Positions 8,675 to 18,640 of a stretch of DNA of 64,000 nt are shown here, piece by piece. The stretch spans positions 4,415,001 through 4,479,000 of the forward strand of contig NZ_JARRCW010000001.1 in NCBI RefSeq assembly GCF_031501865.1, given 5' to 3'. The notes beneath the pieces were generated by a model, which had not been told where the DNA came from, made no database searches, and saw nothing but the letters and a program-made list of their open reading frames with translations. The translations under genes were made by a program, and so were the position numbers. This DNA comes from Pseudovibrio sp. M1P-2-3. Lineage in GTDB: Bacteria; Pseudomonadota; Alphaproteobacteria; Rhizobiales; Stappiaceae. Numbering within the stretch: the stretch's first letter is position 1; the number at the start of each line of letters is the position of its first letter.

Positions 8675-9496
8675 GTGAAAAAGAAACAGACGATCCCGAC
8701 CAGTTCTTGGATGGCTTCCCTATTTATTGCAACAGGGCTTTATCTGCTTATCACTACCAGTTTTTTCCTTAGCTTCCCCGAGGTAGATCTCTCCATGTCC
8801 CAGTTGTTTTATGGGGGCAACAGCAGTTTTCCTGCACGAGAGTCTGCCCTCTTGAATACCCTGCGAAAAATAGGCGTACTCCTCGTCACACTGGTGCTTC
8901 TCACCTCCCTTTCTATTCTGCTGCTTAAGCTCATTTTCCCCCACAGTAAGCCTTTGGTGGACTTACGTGCACCTTTGTTTTTGCTGGGAACCTGCTTTGC
9001 GGGCCCACTTCTCTTCGTAAATTGGGGACTGAAGGATTATTGGGGGCGCCCGCGTCCATTTCAAACGGAGGTCTTCGGTGGCTCCGCGCCTTTTGCCAGT
9101 ATCTGGCCACCAACCAATATCTGCCCTGAGAACTGCTCGTTTGTCTCGGGAGAGGCATCTTCAGCCTTTTGGCTATTCGGGCTTGTCTTTATCACCCCCA
9201 AACACTGGCGAATGCCGCTGGGCATTGGCATCGGAGTCCTTTGCCTTGTGCTCTCTGTCAATCGCATTGCATTTGGTCGCCACTTCCTCTCGGACATTTT
9301 GCTGGCGTGGGGCCTGAATATGATCTTTTTGCTGGTCGGTTACGCTATAGTGTACAAGCTTAAAGCAAACTGGAATACACCACAGGCTTTAGATAATCTC
9401 TTTAGCCGGTTAGGTGTGAAGCTCCACTACATCATTCCAAAGGCCATAAAATCTGCAGGCAAACGGCTTCGGGTGCTATCCAATAAGTATCGTTAG
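8675..9496 (+). CDS. PAP2 family phosphatase, LpxE-like
   Basis: 273-residue inner-membrane phosphatase with about six helices. All three PAP2 motifs are visible: KDYWGRPRP (K-x6-RP), CSFVSGEASSAF (normally PSGH; here SGEA) and NRIAFGRHFLSD (R-x5-H-x3-D). The active-site histidine of motif 3 is intact. The SGEA variant replaces the usual motif-2 histidine. LpxE-type enzymes remove the lipid A 1-phosphate, but other lipid phosphates are possible. GTG start with AGGT upstream. Its last four bases overlap the convergent tyrosine phosphatase gene. Confidence 0.85.
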   Translation: MKKKQTIPTSSWMASLFIATGLYLLITTSFFLSFPEVDLSMSQLFYGGNSSFPARESALLNTLRKIGVLLVTLVLLTSLSILLLKLIFPHSKPLVDLRAPLFLLGTCFAGPLLFVNWGLKDYWGRPRPFQTEVFGGSAPFASIWPPTNICPENCSFVSGEASSAFWLFGLVFITPKHWRMPLGIGIGVLCLVLSVNRIAFGRHFLSDILLAWGLNMIFLLVGYAIVYKLKANWNTPQALDNLFSRLGVKLHYIIPKAIKSAGKRLRVLSNKYR

Positions 9497-9978
9497 TTCG
9501 CCTGTACTTCGCCAGAGTTGATCCTCACCAGCAGGCTCAAGGTGCCTTTATCGATCAAGGAGAAAACCTTTTCAAACCCATCCGCCCCTCCAAAGTAAGG
9601 GTCTGGCACATCTCGTTTATCTGGTGCATCCAACAGGAGCTGGAGGTTTGCCTTGCAAGGTTCTGGAGCGTTTTTTTTAATCACGTCCAAGTTGGCTTGA
9701 TCCATGGCAACAATCCAGTCAAACCTGTCAAAATCGGAGGCATGTAACTGGCGTGATCGCAGTGATGAAATATCAATTCCATGGCGCCAAGCAGATTCAA
9801 CACTCCGCTCGTCAGGTTGCTCACCCAAGTGCCATTGGGACGTTGCTGCAGAATCTATCTGAAATTTATTCTGGAGTCCCGCAGATTGGACATGATGTCG
9901 AAACAAACCTTCCGCGAGCGGGCTTCTGCAGATATTTCCCAGACACACAAAAAGAACACTCAGTTGCTTTTCACCCAC
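9493..9978 (-). CDS. Low molecular weight protein-tyrosine phosphatase
   Basis: 161 residues. The P-loop CLGNICRSP (C-x5-R-S, ~12-20) and the general-acid loop DVPDPYFGG (~118-126) are both intact, so it should be active. Such enzymes act on protein or arsenate substrates; no exopolysaccharide kinase or arsenic gene is adjacent to pick between them. The start is GTG 9978, preceded by AAGGAAG. Its 3' end overlaps the PAP2 gene by four bases tail to tail. Confidence 0.92.
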   Translation of the reverse strand: MGEKQLSVLFVCLGNICRSPLAEGLFRHHVQSAGLQNKFQIDSAATSQWHLGEQPDERSVESAWRHGIDISSLRSRQLHASDFDRFDWIVAMDQANLDVIKKNAPEPCKANLQLLLDAPDKRDVPDPYFGGADGFEKVFSLIDKGTLSLLVRINSGEVQAN

Positions 9979-10249
9979 GAATATCTTCCTTCTGCCAACT
10001 CTCTTCCTAAAAAACCGAAGGTCTTCCAGATCACCCTATCAATACAATAAAGGAAACAACAAAGCAGACAAAGGCCTTTTGCACCTAGGGAGAAAGGACG
10101 GTTTCAATAAGAAATCCAAGCATCGGGTATCTTCCCAGCACATTTATGCAGCATTAACGAACATACCTACCAGTCCTCCTCCAAAGTCCGGTCCCCCCAC
10201 AGCACTGTGGGGTCTAACTTTTCTTCATATTTTTGTGTTTCACCCGCTG

Positions 10250-10495
10250 TTATTCTCCAGCGGTCACCCCACGCTTAATCACAAAATACCTGACGTCCCC
10301 ATCTTTCAAGAGCGATACCAGTGTATGGCCATCCTCGTTACACATATGAGGAATATCGATGGCAGACATTGGGTCAGTTGCCGCAACTTTAAGCACCTCT
10401 CCCGTGTGCATTCTTGCAAGCGCTTTTCGAGCCTTCATCACTGGCAAAGGGCAATTGAGGCCCAGAACATCCAAGACTACGATTTCTTTTTCCAA
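10250..10495 (-). CDS. tusA: TusA-family sulfur carrier protein
   Basis: 81 residues, the family's normal size. The signature LGLNCPLPVMKARKAL contains the C-P-x-P active cysteine that receives persulfide sulfur. TusA-type proteins hand sulfur on for tRNA 2-thiouridine synthesis, molybdenum cofactor or sulfur oxidation. No tusBCDE or sox genes are close, so the acceptor is unknown. Transcribed alone, opposite to the DUF924 gene. Confidence 0.9.
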   Translation of the reverse strand: MEKEIVVLDVLGLNCPLPVMKARKALARMHTGEVLKVAATDPMSAIDIPHMCNEDGHTLVSLLKDGDVRYFVIKRGVTAGE

Positions 10496-10632
10496 CAGCT
10501 ATTCCAATTTTTCCTGCAAACTATGCTAACAGATTTGCTAAAGGTGAAGCCAACACCCTTTTAGCCACAAGCGACACAGCCAGTAGCTAACTTTTTTTTT
10601 AGATTGAGTAAATAGTTGATCCGGAGTCCTTA

Positions 10633-11187
10633 ATGAGTTCAATTTCCAATTCCCTTCCCCTTGATATTTTGGATTTCTGGTGGCAAGCAGGCCCGGAAAG
10701 CTGGTTCAAAGGTGGATCCGACTTTGACAGTCAAATCCAACAAAAATTTTCCAAAGCTGTTGAAGCAGCCTGTGAAGGTGAGCTGGATCACTGGACACAG
10801 TCACCGCACAGCACACTAGCCCTCCTTCTACTGCTGGACCAGTTCACCCGTAATATCTACCGTGGCTCCGCCCGTGCTTTTTCAGGGGACGAAAAGGCTC
10901 TGGTCATCGCCGAGAAGTCCCTACAAAAAGGAGACTTCCGCGCATTCAATCAAGAACAACGGGCCTTCTTCTTTCTCCCCTTCGAGCATTCCGAAAAAAT
11001 GGAACATCAGGACCTTGCCGTTGATCTATTTCGCAAATATTGCAACGAACAGAACTACTTGTATGCACTCGTCCATATGGACGTGATCCGCAGATTTAAC
11101 CGCTTCCCACATCGCAACGAAGCACTGGAACGAGTTTCTACCCCTGAAGAGGTAACTTTTTTGGAAGAAGGTGGCTTCCGAGCCTAA
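10633..11187 (+). CDS. DUF924 family protein
   Basis: 184-residue cytoplasmic helical protein with the DUF924 hallmarks: ILDFWWQAGPESWF at the start, LLLLDQFTRNIYRGSARAFS in the middle, FFFLPFEHSE and a C-terminal RFPHRNEALER. The family is TPR-like and functionally uncharacterised. ATG start with GGAG seven bases upstream. A GGCCGTGA/TCACGGCC hairpin follows. Confidence 0.9.
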   Translation: MSSISNSLPLDILDFWWQAGPESWFKGGSDFDSQIQQKFSKAVEAACEGELDHWTQSPHSTLALLLLLDQFTRNIYRGSARAFSGDEKALVIAEKSLQKGDFRAFNQEQRAFFFLPFEHSEKMEHQDLAVDLFRKYCNEQNYLYALVHMDVIRRFNRFPHRNEALERVSTPEEVTFLEEGGFRA

Positions 11188-11243
11188 AGCCCGTTCCGAA
11201 GGCTGATTTTCATTTTTGGAAATATACGTAGAAACTATATCAA

Positions 11244-11278
11244 GGCCGTGAGATGCCTTCCTTCAATATTTCACGGCC
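11244..11278 (+). terminator. Hairpin downstream of the DUF924 gene
   Basis: Perfect 8-base arms GGCCGTGA (11244-11251) and TCACGGCC (11271-11278) with a 19-base loop. No T run follows, so a terminator function is possible but not typical. Confidence 0.4.
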
Positions 11279-11281
11279 TCA

Positions 11282-11378
11282 GAGTCTGTTCAAGAATAGA
11301 AATATCGAGCAGTTCTTCAAACCATTAGTTTATCATTGCACCGCTCATGAAAGGTTCTGTGGTTTCCGCATATCGTTC
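11282..11378 (-). mobile_element. Relic of an IS5-family (IS427/IS1031-like) element end
   Basis: The end sequence GAGTCTGTTCAAGAATA (11282-11298) matches the terminal repeats of the longer relic at 36921-37337. Read on the minus strand, the adjacent ~80 bases align with the 3' end of that transposase (ATGGAACGATATGCGGAAAC versus ATGGAACGATGGACCGAAAC). Only this one end survives, with stop codons in the transposase frame, so it is a dead scar. Confidence 0.75.
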
Positions 11379-12428
<1,050 letters not shown>

Positions 12429-12452
12429 GGTCGGAAAATCGGGGTAAATATT

Positions 12453-13772
12453 ATGAAAATTTCAAAAACACTTGCGGGTGTCGCCGCACTTGGGTTGGCG
12501 CTAGGTTCCACACCGGCACTGGCTCAAGATACAGCTCCGGTCTCTCCGGAAGTACAATACATATTCAATACACTACTGTTTCTGATTGGCGGTTTTCTGG
12601 TTATGTGGATGGCTGCTGGTTTTGCCATGCTTGAAGCCGGCCTTGTGCGTACCAAAAACGTCTCCATGCAGTGTTTGAAGAATATTTCGCTTTATTCCAT
12701 TGCAGGTTTAATGTTCTGGATCACCGGTTACAACCTCATGTATACGGGTGTTGATGGCGGTTTTATCGGTTCGTTCGGCCCTTACTCATTTGACCCAGTG
12801 GGCGGCGATGCGCTTGATACCGGCTATTCCACAGCATCCGACTGGTTCTTCCAGATGGTGTTTGTCGCAACGGCCGCTTCCATTGTTTCCGGCACGCTTG
12901 CCGAGCGTATTAAACTTTGGCCTTTCCTGCTGTTTACTATTGTTCTTACTGGTTTCATCTACCCAATCGCCGGTTCATGGCAGTGGGGTGCAGGCTGGTT
13001 GTCTGAGATGGGCTTTTCTGACTTTGCCGGTTCCACTCTGGTGCACTCCGTAGGTGGCTGGGCAGCTCTTGCCGGTGCGCTTGTTCTTGGTGCACGCTCA
13101 GGAAAATACAACGCCAACGGCTCTGTCACGCCAATGCCGGGCTCTTCCATGCCTTTGGCAACACTGGGAACGTTTATCCTATGGCTTGGCTGGTTCGGCT
13201 TTAACGGCGCTTCCCAGTTGGCAATGGGCACAATCAGCGATGCGACAGATATCTCCCGCATCTTCGCCAACACCAACATGGCAGCCGCTGCCGGTGTTGT
13301 CGTAACGGTTATTCTCACACAGGTCCTTTATAAAAAAGTTGATGTCACAATGGCTCTCAACGGCGCACTTGCCGGTCTAGTGGCGATTACTGCTGAACCA
13401 CTCGCGCCAAGTGTACTTCAAGCTGTCATTATTGGCGGTATTGGTGGTGCCATCGTTGTCTTTGCTGTTCCAATGCTGGACAAGCTGAAAATTGATGATG
13501 TTGTTGGTGCGATCCCGGTTCACCTTCTTGCTGGTATCTGGGGCACATTGATTGTTCCCCTTTCCAACACAGACGCATCATTTGGTGTGCAGGCAATCGG
13601 TATTGCTGCCTATGGCGTATTCACTTTCGGCGTCTCTGCAGTTCTTTGGTTCCTTCTCAAAACTCTCGTGGGTATCCGCGTCAGCGAAGAGGAAGAGGCT
13701 ATGGGCTTGGACAAAGTGGAAATTGGTGTCGAAGCCTATCCGGAATTCGGCCAAGGCTCCCAGCGCCTATAG
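12453..13772 (+). CDS. amtB: Ammonium transporter AmtB
   Basis: 439 residues: a cleavable signal peptide (ends PALAQDTAP) followed by eleven membrane helices. The ammonium recruitment and conduction motifs are present: the phenylalanine gate region, TLVHSVGGWAALAGA with the first pore histidine, FNGASQLA, and IPVHLLAGIWGT with the second pore histidine. It imports ammonium and is plugged by GlnK from the preceding gene. The pair forms an operon closed by the hairpin at 13813-13839. Confidence 0.97.
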   Translation: MKISKTLAGVAALGLALGSTPALAQDTAPVSPEVQYIFNTLLFLIGGFLVMWMAAGFAMLEAGLVRTKNVSMQCLKNISLYSIAGLMFWITGYNLMYTGVDGGFIGSFGPYSFDPVGGDALDTGYSTASDWFFQMVFVATAASIVSGTLAERIKLWPFLLFTIVLTGFIYPIAGSWQWGAGWLSEMGFSDFAGSTLVHSVGGWAALAGALVLGARSGKYNANGSVTPMPGSSMPLATLGTFILWLGWFGFNGASQLAMGTISDATDISRIFANTNMAAAAGVVVTVILTQVLYKKVDVTMALNGALAGLVAITAEPLAPSVLQAVIIGGIGGAIVVFAVPMLDKLKIDDVVGAIPVHLLAGIWGTLIVPLSNTDASFGVQAIGIAAYGVFTFGVSAVLWFLLKTLVGIRVSEEEEAMGLDKVEIGVEAYPEFGQGSQRL

Positions 13773-13812
13773 GAAACGCACAAGCAACATTGTATGCTGA
13801 TACAAGCTTCAA

Positions 13813-13839
13813 GGCCCGGTGTTCACATCGGGCCTTTTT
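13813..13839 (+). terminator. Terminator of glnK-amtB
   Basis: GGCCCGGTG / CATCGGGCC arms around a TTCA loop, followed by TTTTT. A classic intrinsic terminator 41 bases after the amtB stop. Confidence 0.9.
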
Positions 13840-14015
13840 CCATCCATCACGGCCTATTGATACAATTTGTAGGCTCTAGAGCTAAAAGAGTTAACCAAAA
13901 AAGAATAGTCTCTCTAGAGCACTGGTGATCGTCTATCTTCTTTAACACCCCATCAACACAATGGACCTCACCAGACAAATAACCTTCTGAAATGAAGACA
14001 AAGGGAGGGAACATC

Positions 14016-14273
14016 GTGAAACTATCTTTTCTTCTATTGGCAACGGCAGTCATTATCATTTTTGGTTTTGGTGATATAGTCTCGGCTCAAGACCTGCCTA
14101 AGGATCAGGCAAGTGATTTATGCAGCCAACCTGAGCATGCAAATACACTTTCCTGCCGCGAGCACGTGATACGGCTGGAACCCGCTTGGCATATCACAAC
14201 CATTGTTGCAGCTATCGTCGTGATCGTGGGTGCAATCTATGGCGCAATACGGTGGCGTATGACCTCGAAGTAA
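14016..14273 (+). CDS. Small secreted/membrane-anchored protein of unknown function
   Basis: 85 residues. Signal peptide with core LSFLLLATAVIIIFGFG and cleavage near VSAQDLP, a short exported segment with two cysteines (DLCSQPE, LSCREHV), then a C-terminal membrane helix (ITTIVAAIVVIVGAIYGA) and a basic tail RWRMTSK. I chose GTG 14016 because GGGAGGG precedes it and it begins directly with the signal sequence. A diverged, frameshifted relative lies at 14572-14816. No known domain is recognised. Confidence 0.7.
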   Translation: MKLSFLLLATAVIIIFGFGDIVSAQDLPKDQASDLCSQPEHANTLSCREHVIRLEPAWHITTIVAAIVVIVGAIYGAIRWRMTSK

Positions 14274-14361
14274 AGTTCTATTGGGACTGATGCAAACGTC
14301 AGCCCGCCGCTTTATTTGACAGGTGCAACTCTAATCAGCCTTAAAGTCCCAGAGTAACGGT

Positions 14362-14389
14362 GAGGCTCCACTGTTAAAACGAGAGCCTC
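14362..14389 (+). terminator. Hairpin between the paralogous small genes
   Basis: Perfect arms GAGGCTC (14362-14368) and GAGCCTC (14383-14389). The following TCCTATCATTT is only weakly T-rich, so this is a possible terminator for the 14016-14273 gene. Confidence 0.45.
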
Positions 14390-14571
14390 TCCTATCATTT
14401 GGAATCGCTCAGAGTATCATTCGATATAATAACAACATTATCTAACAAGTAATTTACTAATATAAATTCAACTTTATAAGTTTAATAAAATATATTTTGT
14501 GGTAATTTCGCTCATTAAATGGATATTTAACGTAATTATAGCAAAAATAAAACTATGATTTAGCAATCTCC

Positions 14572-14816
14572 ATGAGATTAATACTATTATTAGCACTTTC
14601 AATATTTATTATTCTAAGTGTTAGTGACATAGCATGTGCGCAAGATCTAAGTATCGTTGATGAAGGGAATAACGGTGGAGTTTGCATTCCCGGTTTTTGT
14701 GACGGGGATACTCCTGCAGATGCGCCATTCTACCAATCGCAGCAGGTATTGGAGGCCTCGTTGTTCTTACTGGTAGCCTCTATCTGGCAATACGTCGGCG
14801 GATCAGCAACAAATAG
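14572..14816 (+). pseudogene. Frameshifted paralogue of the 14016-14273 small secreted protein
   Basis: Starts MRLILLLALSIFIILSVSD with a signal peptide ending CAQDLS, closely like the neighbour's VSAQDLP, and again has two cysteines (VCIPGFC). In this frame the C-terminus runs on without similarity into the antisense of the CDF gene. In another frame, from about 14724, the sequence reads PIAAGIGGLVVLTGSLYLAI then RRRISNK-stop at 14814-14816, which matches the neighbour's membrane helix and basic tail. A single indel near 14720-14735 would join the halves into ~80 residues. Either a frameshift mutation or a sequencing error. Confidence 0.65.
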
Positions 14817-14868
14817 AACTCTCCCGCAGCCCATTCAGTGGCTACGGGGCTTTCTTAAACAGCTAACA

Positions 14869-15756
14869 TCAAACCACCACAATTCCTTTATGCTTGGCAT
14901 GATGTTCTGGCTCAACGTGAATAGTCACGCGGGCACCTGGCATATCCTTTGCGATGCCTTCTTCAATTCGATCACAGATTTCGTGGGCATCTTGCACCGA
15001 AAGCTGGCTTGGAACAACCAGATGGAAGTCCACAAACGTCACATGGCCTGCATGGCGGGTGCGTAAATCATGGGCTTCAATGGCCCCTTCCCCATACTTG
15101 GAAATAAGTTTACGCAGAGCGTCCTGCTCTCCTTCCGGTGCAGCTTCATCCATCAAACCGCCAATGGATTCGCGAACCAGCTTCCAGCCGGACCACAGAA
15201 TATTCACGGCTACCAGAACAGCAAGTGCCGGGTCAAAGTGCACCCAACCGGTGGCAAAGACCAGAGCCACCCCTACAAACACTCCGATTGAAGTGTAAAC
15301 ATCTGTCATGATGTGCTTGCTATCAGCCACCAATGCCGGAGAGCGGTGCTTTCGGCCAATGCGTCCAAGAGCGATGGCCCAGCTGGCATTAATTACCGTC
15401 GCAATGCCGTTGAGCGCCAGCCCTTCGGGGGAAGCTTCCAGATGTGGCGGATTGAGAAATCCCAGATAGGCTTCACGAAGGATAAAGATAGCCGCCAGAA
15501 CAATAAGCACACCTTCCAGCACAGCAGCGAAATACTCTGCCTTGTAGTGACCGTAGGGGTGGTTATGATCCGCAGGCTTATGGGACATATAAAGGGCGGC
15601 AGCGGCAGCAATGGCACTGGCGATATTCAAGGTGGATTCCAGCGCATCAGACAGGAATGCGATCGACCCTGTCATCACAAATGCTGTGTACTTTATCCCA
15701 AAAATCAGCAGTCCAACTATTATACTGCCGATAGCAAAACGCATGCTCTCGTTCAT
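14869..15756 (-). CDS. Cation diffusion facilitator family transporter
   Basis: 295-residue CDF protein: six membrane helices (~1-205) and a C-terminal cytoplasmic ferredoxin-like domain. The zinc-site motifs are intact: FLSDALEST in helix 2 and DSKHIMTDVY (H-x3-D) in helix 5. A histidine-rich cytoplasmic loop KPADHNHPYGH follows helix 2. It would export Zn(II), Fe(II) or similar ions with proton exchange. The C-terminal HVEPEHHAKHKG adds metal ligands. Two close ATG codons (15756 and 15744) could be the start; neither has a strong Shine-Dalgarno. Confidence 0.92.
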   Translation of the reverse strand: MNESMRFAIGSIIVGLLIFGIKYTAFVMTGSIAFLSDALESTLNIASAIAAAAALYMSHKPADHNHPYGHYKAEYFAAVLEGVLIVLAAIFILREAYLGFLNPPHLEASPEGLALNGIATVINASWAIALGRIGRKHRSPALVADSKHIMTDVYTSIGVFVGVALVFATGWVHFDPALAVLVAVNILWSGWKLVRESIGGLMDEAAPEGEQDALRKLISKYGEGAIEAHDLRTRHAGHVTFVDFHLVVPSQLSVQDAHEICDRIEEGIAKDMPGARVTIHVEPEHHAKHKGIVVV

Positions 15757-15969
15757 GTTCTATTGCCCGCTAGACTACGGCGCCCTTGCCCCGGATTTTT
15801 AATTGGCGATAGCCTTAGCAGATAATGAGAGCATATCAACATCCATTAAGCATATCTTTGTAATATGGCTCTCACCTATGTATCTGGAGACGTACAGGCA
15901 AAAAGGGCTGGCACAACATTTGAAAATACGCCTTGGTGTTTAGCGCAAGTCTGGCTCAACTTGAAAAGC

Positions 15970-16722
15970 TCAAATACCCTCAAACTTTGTCGCGCCAAGA
16001 ATTGGCCCCGGCCCCTTGGTGTTCATAGACTGCACAAGAACAACCCATTGCGTATTGTCGTTGATCTCTCCAAGTGCAGATTTTGGAAACCGGAGTACTG
16101 TATCTTTACCCATCCACATTCCAATCGGAATTATATCGGTTACCACATTCACATATTGCATATCCTTGCCGGCATTGTCACCGCCTTGAATATCAACCTC
16201 TTTCTTTTTGGTGAGACGCAACAGGTAGATATCGGCTTCAGTGGGCTCAAGGGGATGCGCTTTGCCGCTTACTGAAACATCCAGCATGGTTTTATCAATA
16301 CGTGCATTCACATCCAGAGAAAGAGGCGTTTGGGCTTCCACGGTTTCAAGAAGACCTTGCCGGTCATTGCCTGCAACATCCTGCTTTCCGTTGATGATTG
16401 CTTGCGGCGTGTAAACGCCCTTGTCGTGGCGCGATAAGGCATAAGCCCTCTGCCGGTCCGTGTTTTTTTTGTTGGCCAGAGTATCTTTCCAGCCCATGAA
16501 ATCCCAAATATTCACATGGAAGTCCATGGCAATCACGTTCGGCTTTTTGGAAAGCTCGGACAAGAGTTTATTGGCTGGTGGGCAATAACCGCAGCCTTGG
16601 CTGCTATACAGTTCAACCACAGCTTTGACAGGCTGCGCGTAGACCATGCCAACATTCAAAAGAGCAAAAGTTGATACAAACGCGAGCATAGCAAGCGTTT
16701 TGACAGCAGGTCTCAGTTTCAT
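15970..16722 (-). CDS. DUF1223 family secreted thioredoxin-fold protein
   Basis: 250 residues with a Sec signal peptide (MKLRPAVKTLAMLAF onward, cleavage near VYAQP) and the DUF1223 signature VELYSSQGCGYCPPANKLL, a thioredoxin-like C-x-x-C. HVNIWDFMGWKDTLA and VYTPQAIINGK are further family marks. ATG 16722 was chosen over upstream in-frame codons because GGGTTGGGA precedes it and it starts the signal peptide. In related genomes this family sits near acnA and ccm genes, as here. Role in envelope redox chemistry is inferred. Confidence 0.88.
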   Translation of the reverse strand: MKLRPAVKTLAMLAFVSTFALLNVGMVYAQPVKAVVELYSSQGCGYCPPANKLLSELSKKPNVIAMDFHVNIWDFMGWKDTLANKKNTDRQRAYALSRHDKGVYTPQAIINGKQDVAGNDRQGLLETVEAQTPLSLDVNARIDKTMLDVSVSGKAHPLEPTEADIYLLRLTKKKEVDIQGGDNAGKDMQYVNVVTDIIPIGMWMGKDTVLRFPKSALGEINDNTQWVVLVQSMNTKGPGPILGATKFEGI

Positions 16723-16945
16723 TCCCAACCCTTCAATTAAAGTTAGCAGCGCATTAACAATATAGATGCAATTCAATAAAGGAAAATCACAAGCAGGTGA
16801 TCTACGCAGTTACTTTGGCATCTAGAAAGGCCAGTCGGCCCTTTCACAAAAAATACGCTTAAACCAAAAAGTCAGAGCATAGAGAACAAAGGGGATTTGC
16901 TCAAATACACTCTAAACTTTCCTATCCTGTCAAAGGGGTAGCAAA

Positions 16946-17557
16946 CTATTTTGTCTGAGAAATGACCTTTTCAAGTTCGGGAAGAAAAACATCCCTGTAG
17001 CTTGTAGCTGTAAGCGGGCCAATAAATTTATAGCGAATATTTCCCTGTCCATCGACAATAAATGTTTCCGGTACGCCATAAACACCCCATTCGATGCCAA
17101 TGCGCCCGGAATCCGCGCCCACCAAGTCATAAGGGTTTCCAAGATCTTTCAAAAAGCGAATGGCGGCCAGTGGTTTGTCTTTATAGTTCAGCCCAGCCAT
17201 CTGGATTCTTGGATCCTTGGACAGGTCCATCAAGTATTCATGTTCCGCACGGCATGGACCACACCAGGACCCGAACACGTTAAAGACTGTCACCTTGTCC
17301 TTGAAACTCTCGTTGGAGATTCCCGGAATTTGCTGCCCATCCCTCAAAAGACCTTCCACCGGCACGGCGGAAAACTCTGGGCTAGGCTTATTCAGTAAAG
17401 CAGAAGGCAGTTCTTGAGGGTTATTTCCCGAAAGCAGCTGGGTGAGAAAGAGAACAACCAGAACACCAAAAATCACAAGCGGAATAATAGCGAAAACCGG
17501 AAAACCGCGGCGGGGTTCTTGTTCTCCAGCTTTATTATTTTGAGCATCAGTGGACAT
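16946..17557 (-). CDS. ccmG: Thiol:disulfide interchange protein CcmG (DsbE)
   Basis: 203 residues, membrane-anchored periplasmic thioredoxin. One N-terminal helix (FPVFAIIPLVIFGVLVVLF) and the active site FGSWCGPCRAEHEYL, then GVYGVPETFIVDGQG with the cis-proline loop. It reduces apocytochrome c or CcmH cysteines before haem ligation. Its ATG overlaps the ccmD stop by one base, so it is the distal gene of the ccmA-B-C-D-G operon. Confidence 0.95.
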   Translation of the reverse strand: MSTDAQNNKAGEQEPRRGFPVFAIIPLVIFGVLVVLFLTQLLSGNNPQELPSALLNKPSPEFSAVPVEGLLRDGQQIPGISNESFKDKVTVFNVFGSWCGPCRAEHEYLMDLSKDPRIQMAGLNYKDKPLAAIRFLKDLGNPYDLVGADSGRIGIEWGVYGVPETFIVDGQGNIRYKFIGPLTATSYRDVFLPELEKVISQTK

Positions 17558-17751
17558 TATTTTTTACCAGTAGCAGCGGAACGGCGGCGAATACCAGAGG
17601 CTTCCAGCGCAGCAAGTTCAGCAAGACGTTTCTTTTTCGCGATGAACGCAGCGACAACCAAGCCCGTCATAATAACTCCCGCCATACCGTAGCATGCCGC
17701 TACATAGCCAGCATGGCGCGGGAGATCCGTAAAGAGACTTTCAAAGAACAT
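17557..17751 (-). CDS. ccmD: Haem exporter protein CcmD
   Basis: 64 residues: a single membrane helix (YVAACYGMAGVIMTGLVVAA) followed by a very basic tail (AKKKRLAEL, IRRRSA), the standard CcmD form. It stabilises holo-CcmE release from CcmABC. Placed exactly between ccmC (adjacent, no gap) and ccmG (one-base overlap). Confidence 0.93.
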   Translation of the reverse strand: MFFESLFTDLPRHAGYVAACYGMAGVIMTGLVVAAFIAKKKRLAELAALEASGIRRRSAATGKK

Positions 17752-18525
17752 TTATGAGGCCCCCTGTGCAGCAGCTTGGTTTTTGACACTTGCAGAAGGC
17801 GCTTTAGAGGCAGCCCGCAGGCGCATGGCCCGAATACGGCGCGCATAGATTTCGTTGCGCATAAGCATCAGGTGCACGCAAGTGAAGAACAATGTGAACC
17901 CGATGGCCATCACAAACAGCGGGATCAATATGGAGCTGTGCATGCTTGGCCCATCCGCACGGAACACGCTGGCCGGTTGATGCAGTGTGTTCCACCAGTC
18001 CACCGAGAACTTGATGATCGGCAGGTTGATCACACCCACAAGGGTCAAGATCGCATTTGCCTTAGCCGCTTTGATGGGGTCTTCAATGGTTTTCCAAAGA
18101 GCGATAATGCCCAAATACATGATGAAGAGAACAAGGAACGACGTTAATCTTGCATCCCATACCCACCAAGTTCCCCACATGGGTTTGGCCCAGATTGCAC
18201 CGGTCCAAAGAGCAAGGAATGTGAAACAGGCTCCAAGAGGCGCAGCTGACTTTGCAGACACATCCGCCAAAGGATGTTTCCAGACCAAAGTACCGATAGA
18301 GGACAAAGCCATCATTCCATAACAGAACAGGGCCAGCCATGCGGATGGAACATGAATATACATAATCCGCACCGTCACTCCCTGCTGGTAATCATGGGGA
18401 GCGACAAACAAGGCCATGTAAATGCCTGCAGCCATAGTCACAGCGCAGGCACCGATAAGCCACGGCAACAATTTCTGGACCAGAGCCAGAAAACGAGTTG
18501 GGTTTGCAAGATCATAAAAAGTCAT
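17752..18525 (-). CDS. ccmC: Haem exporter protein CcmC
   Basis: 257-residue inner-membrane protein with six helices and the tryptophan-rich haem-binding motif WGTWWVWDARLTS (~130-142) flanked by conserved histidines (YIHVPSAW upstream, NTLHQPAS downstream). It loads haem onto CcmE. It lies about 115 bases downstream of ccmB in the same direction. The C-terminal tail is long and Ala/Lys-rich. Confidence 0.95.
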   Translation of the reverse strand: MTFYDLANPTRFLALVQKLLPWLIGACAVTMAAGIYMALFVAPHDYQQGVTVRIMYIHVPSAWLALFCYGMMALSSIGTLVWKHPLADVSAKSAAPLGACFTFLALWTGAIWAKPMWGTWWVWDARLTSFLVLFIMYLGIIALWKTIEDPIKAAKANAILTLVGVINLPIIKFSVDWWNTLHQPASVFRADGPSMHSSILIPLFVMAIGFTLFFTCVHLMLMRNEIYARRIRAMRLRAASKAPSASVKNQAAAQGAS

Positions 18526-18640
18526 AGGGCTTTTTAAGCTTTCATTGTCTATGCATCAACAAGCGAGTGCAGATTCCAGCGATGAAGTCCCGTTTTGGGA
18601 CGCATTGTCGCACAAACCCACCCAGTAATTATGGCAACAC

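Noticed and set aside
14572-15066. A 164-residue protein running from the second small secreted gene into the CDF region
   Set aside because: The C-terminal half is the antisense of the CDF gene; the paralogous membrane helix is found in another frame, so a frameshifted gene is the better reading.
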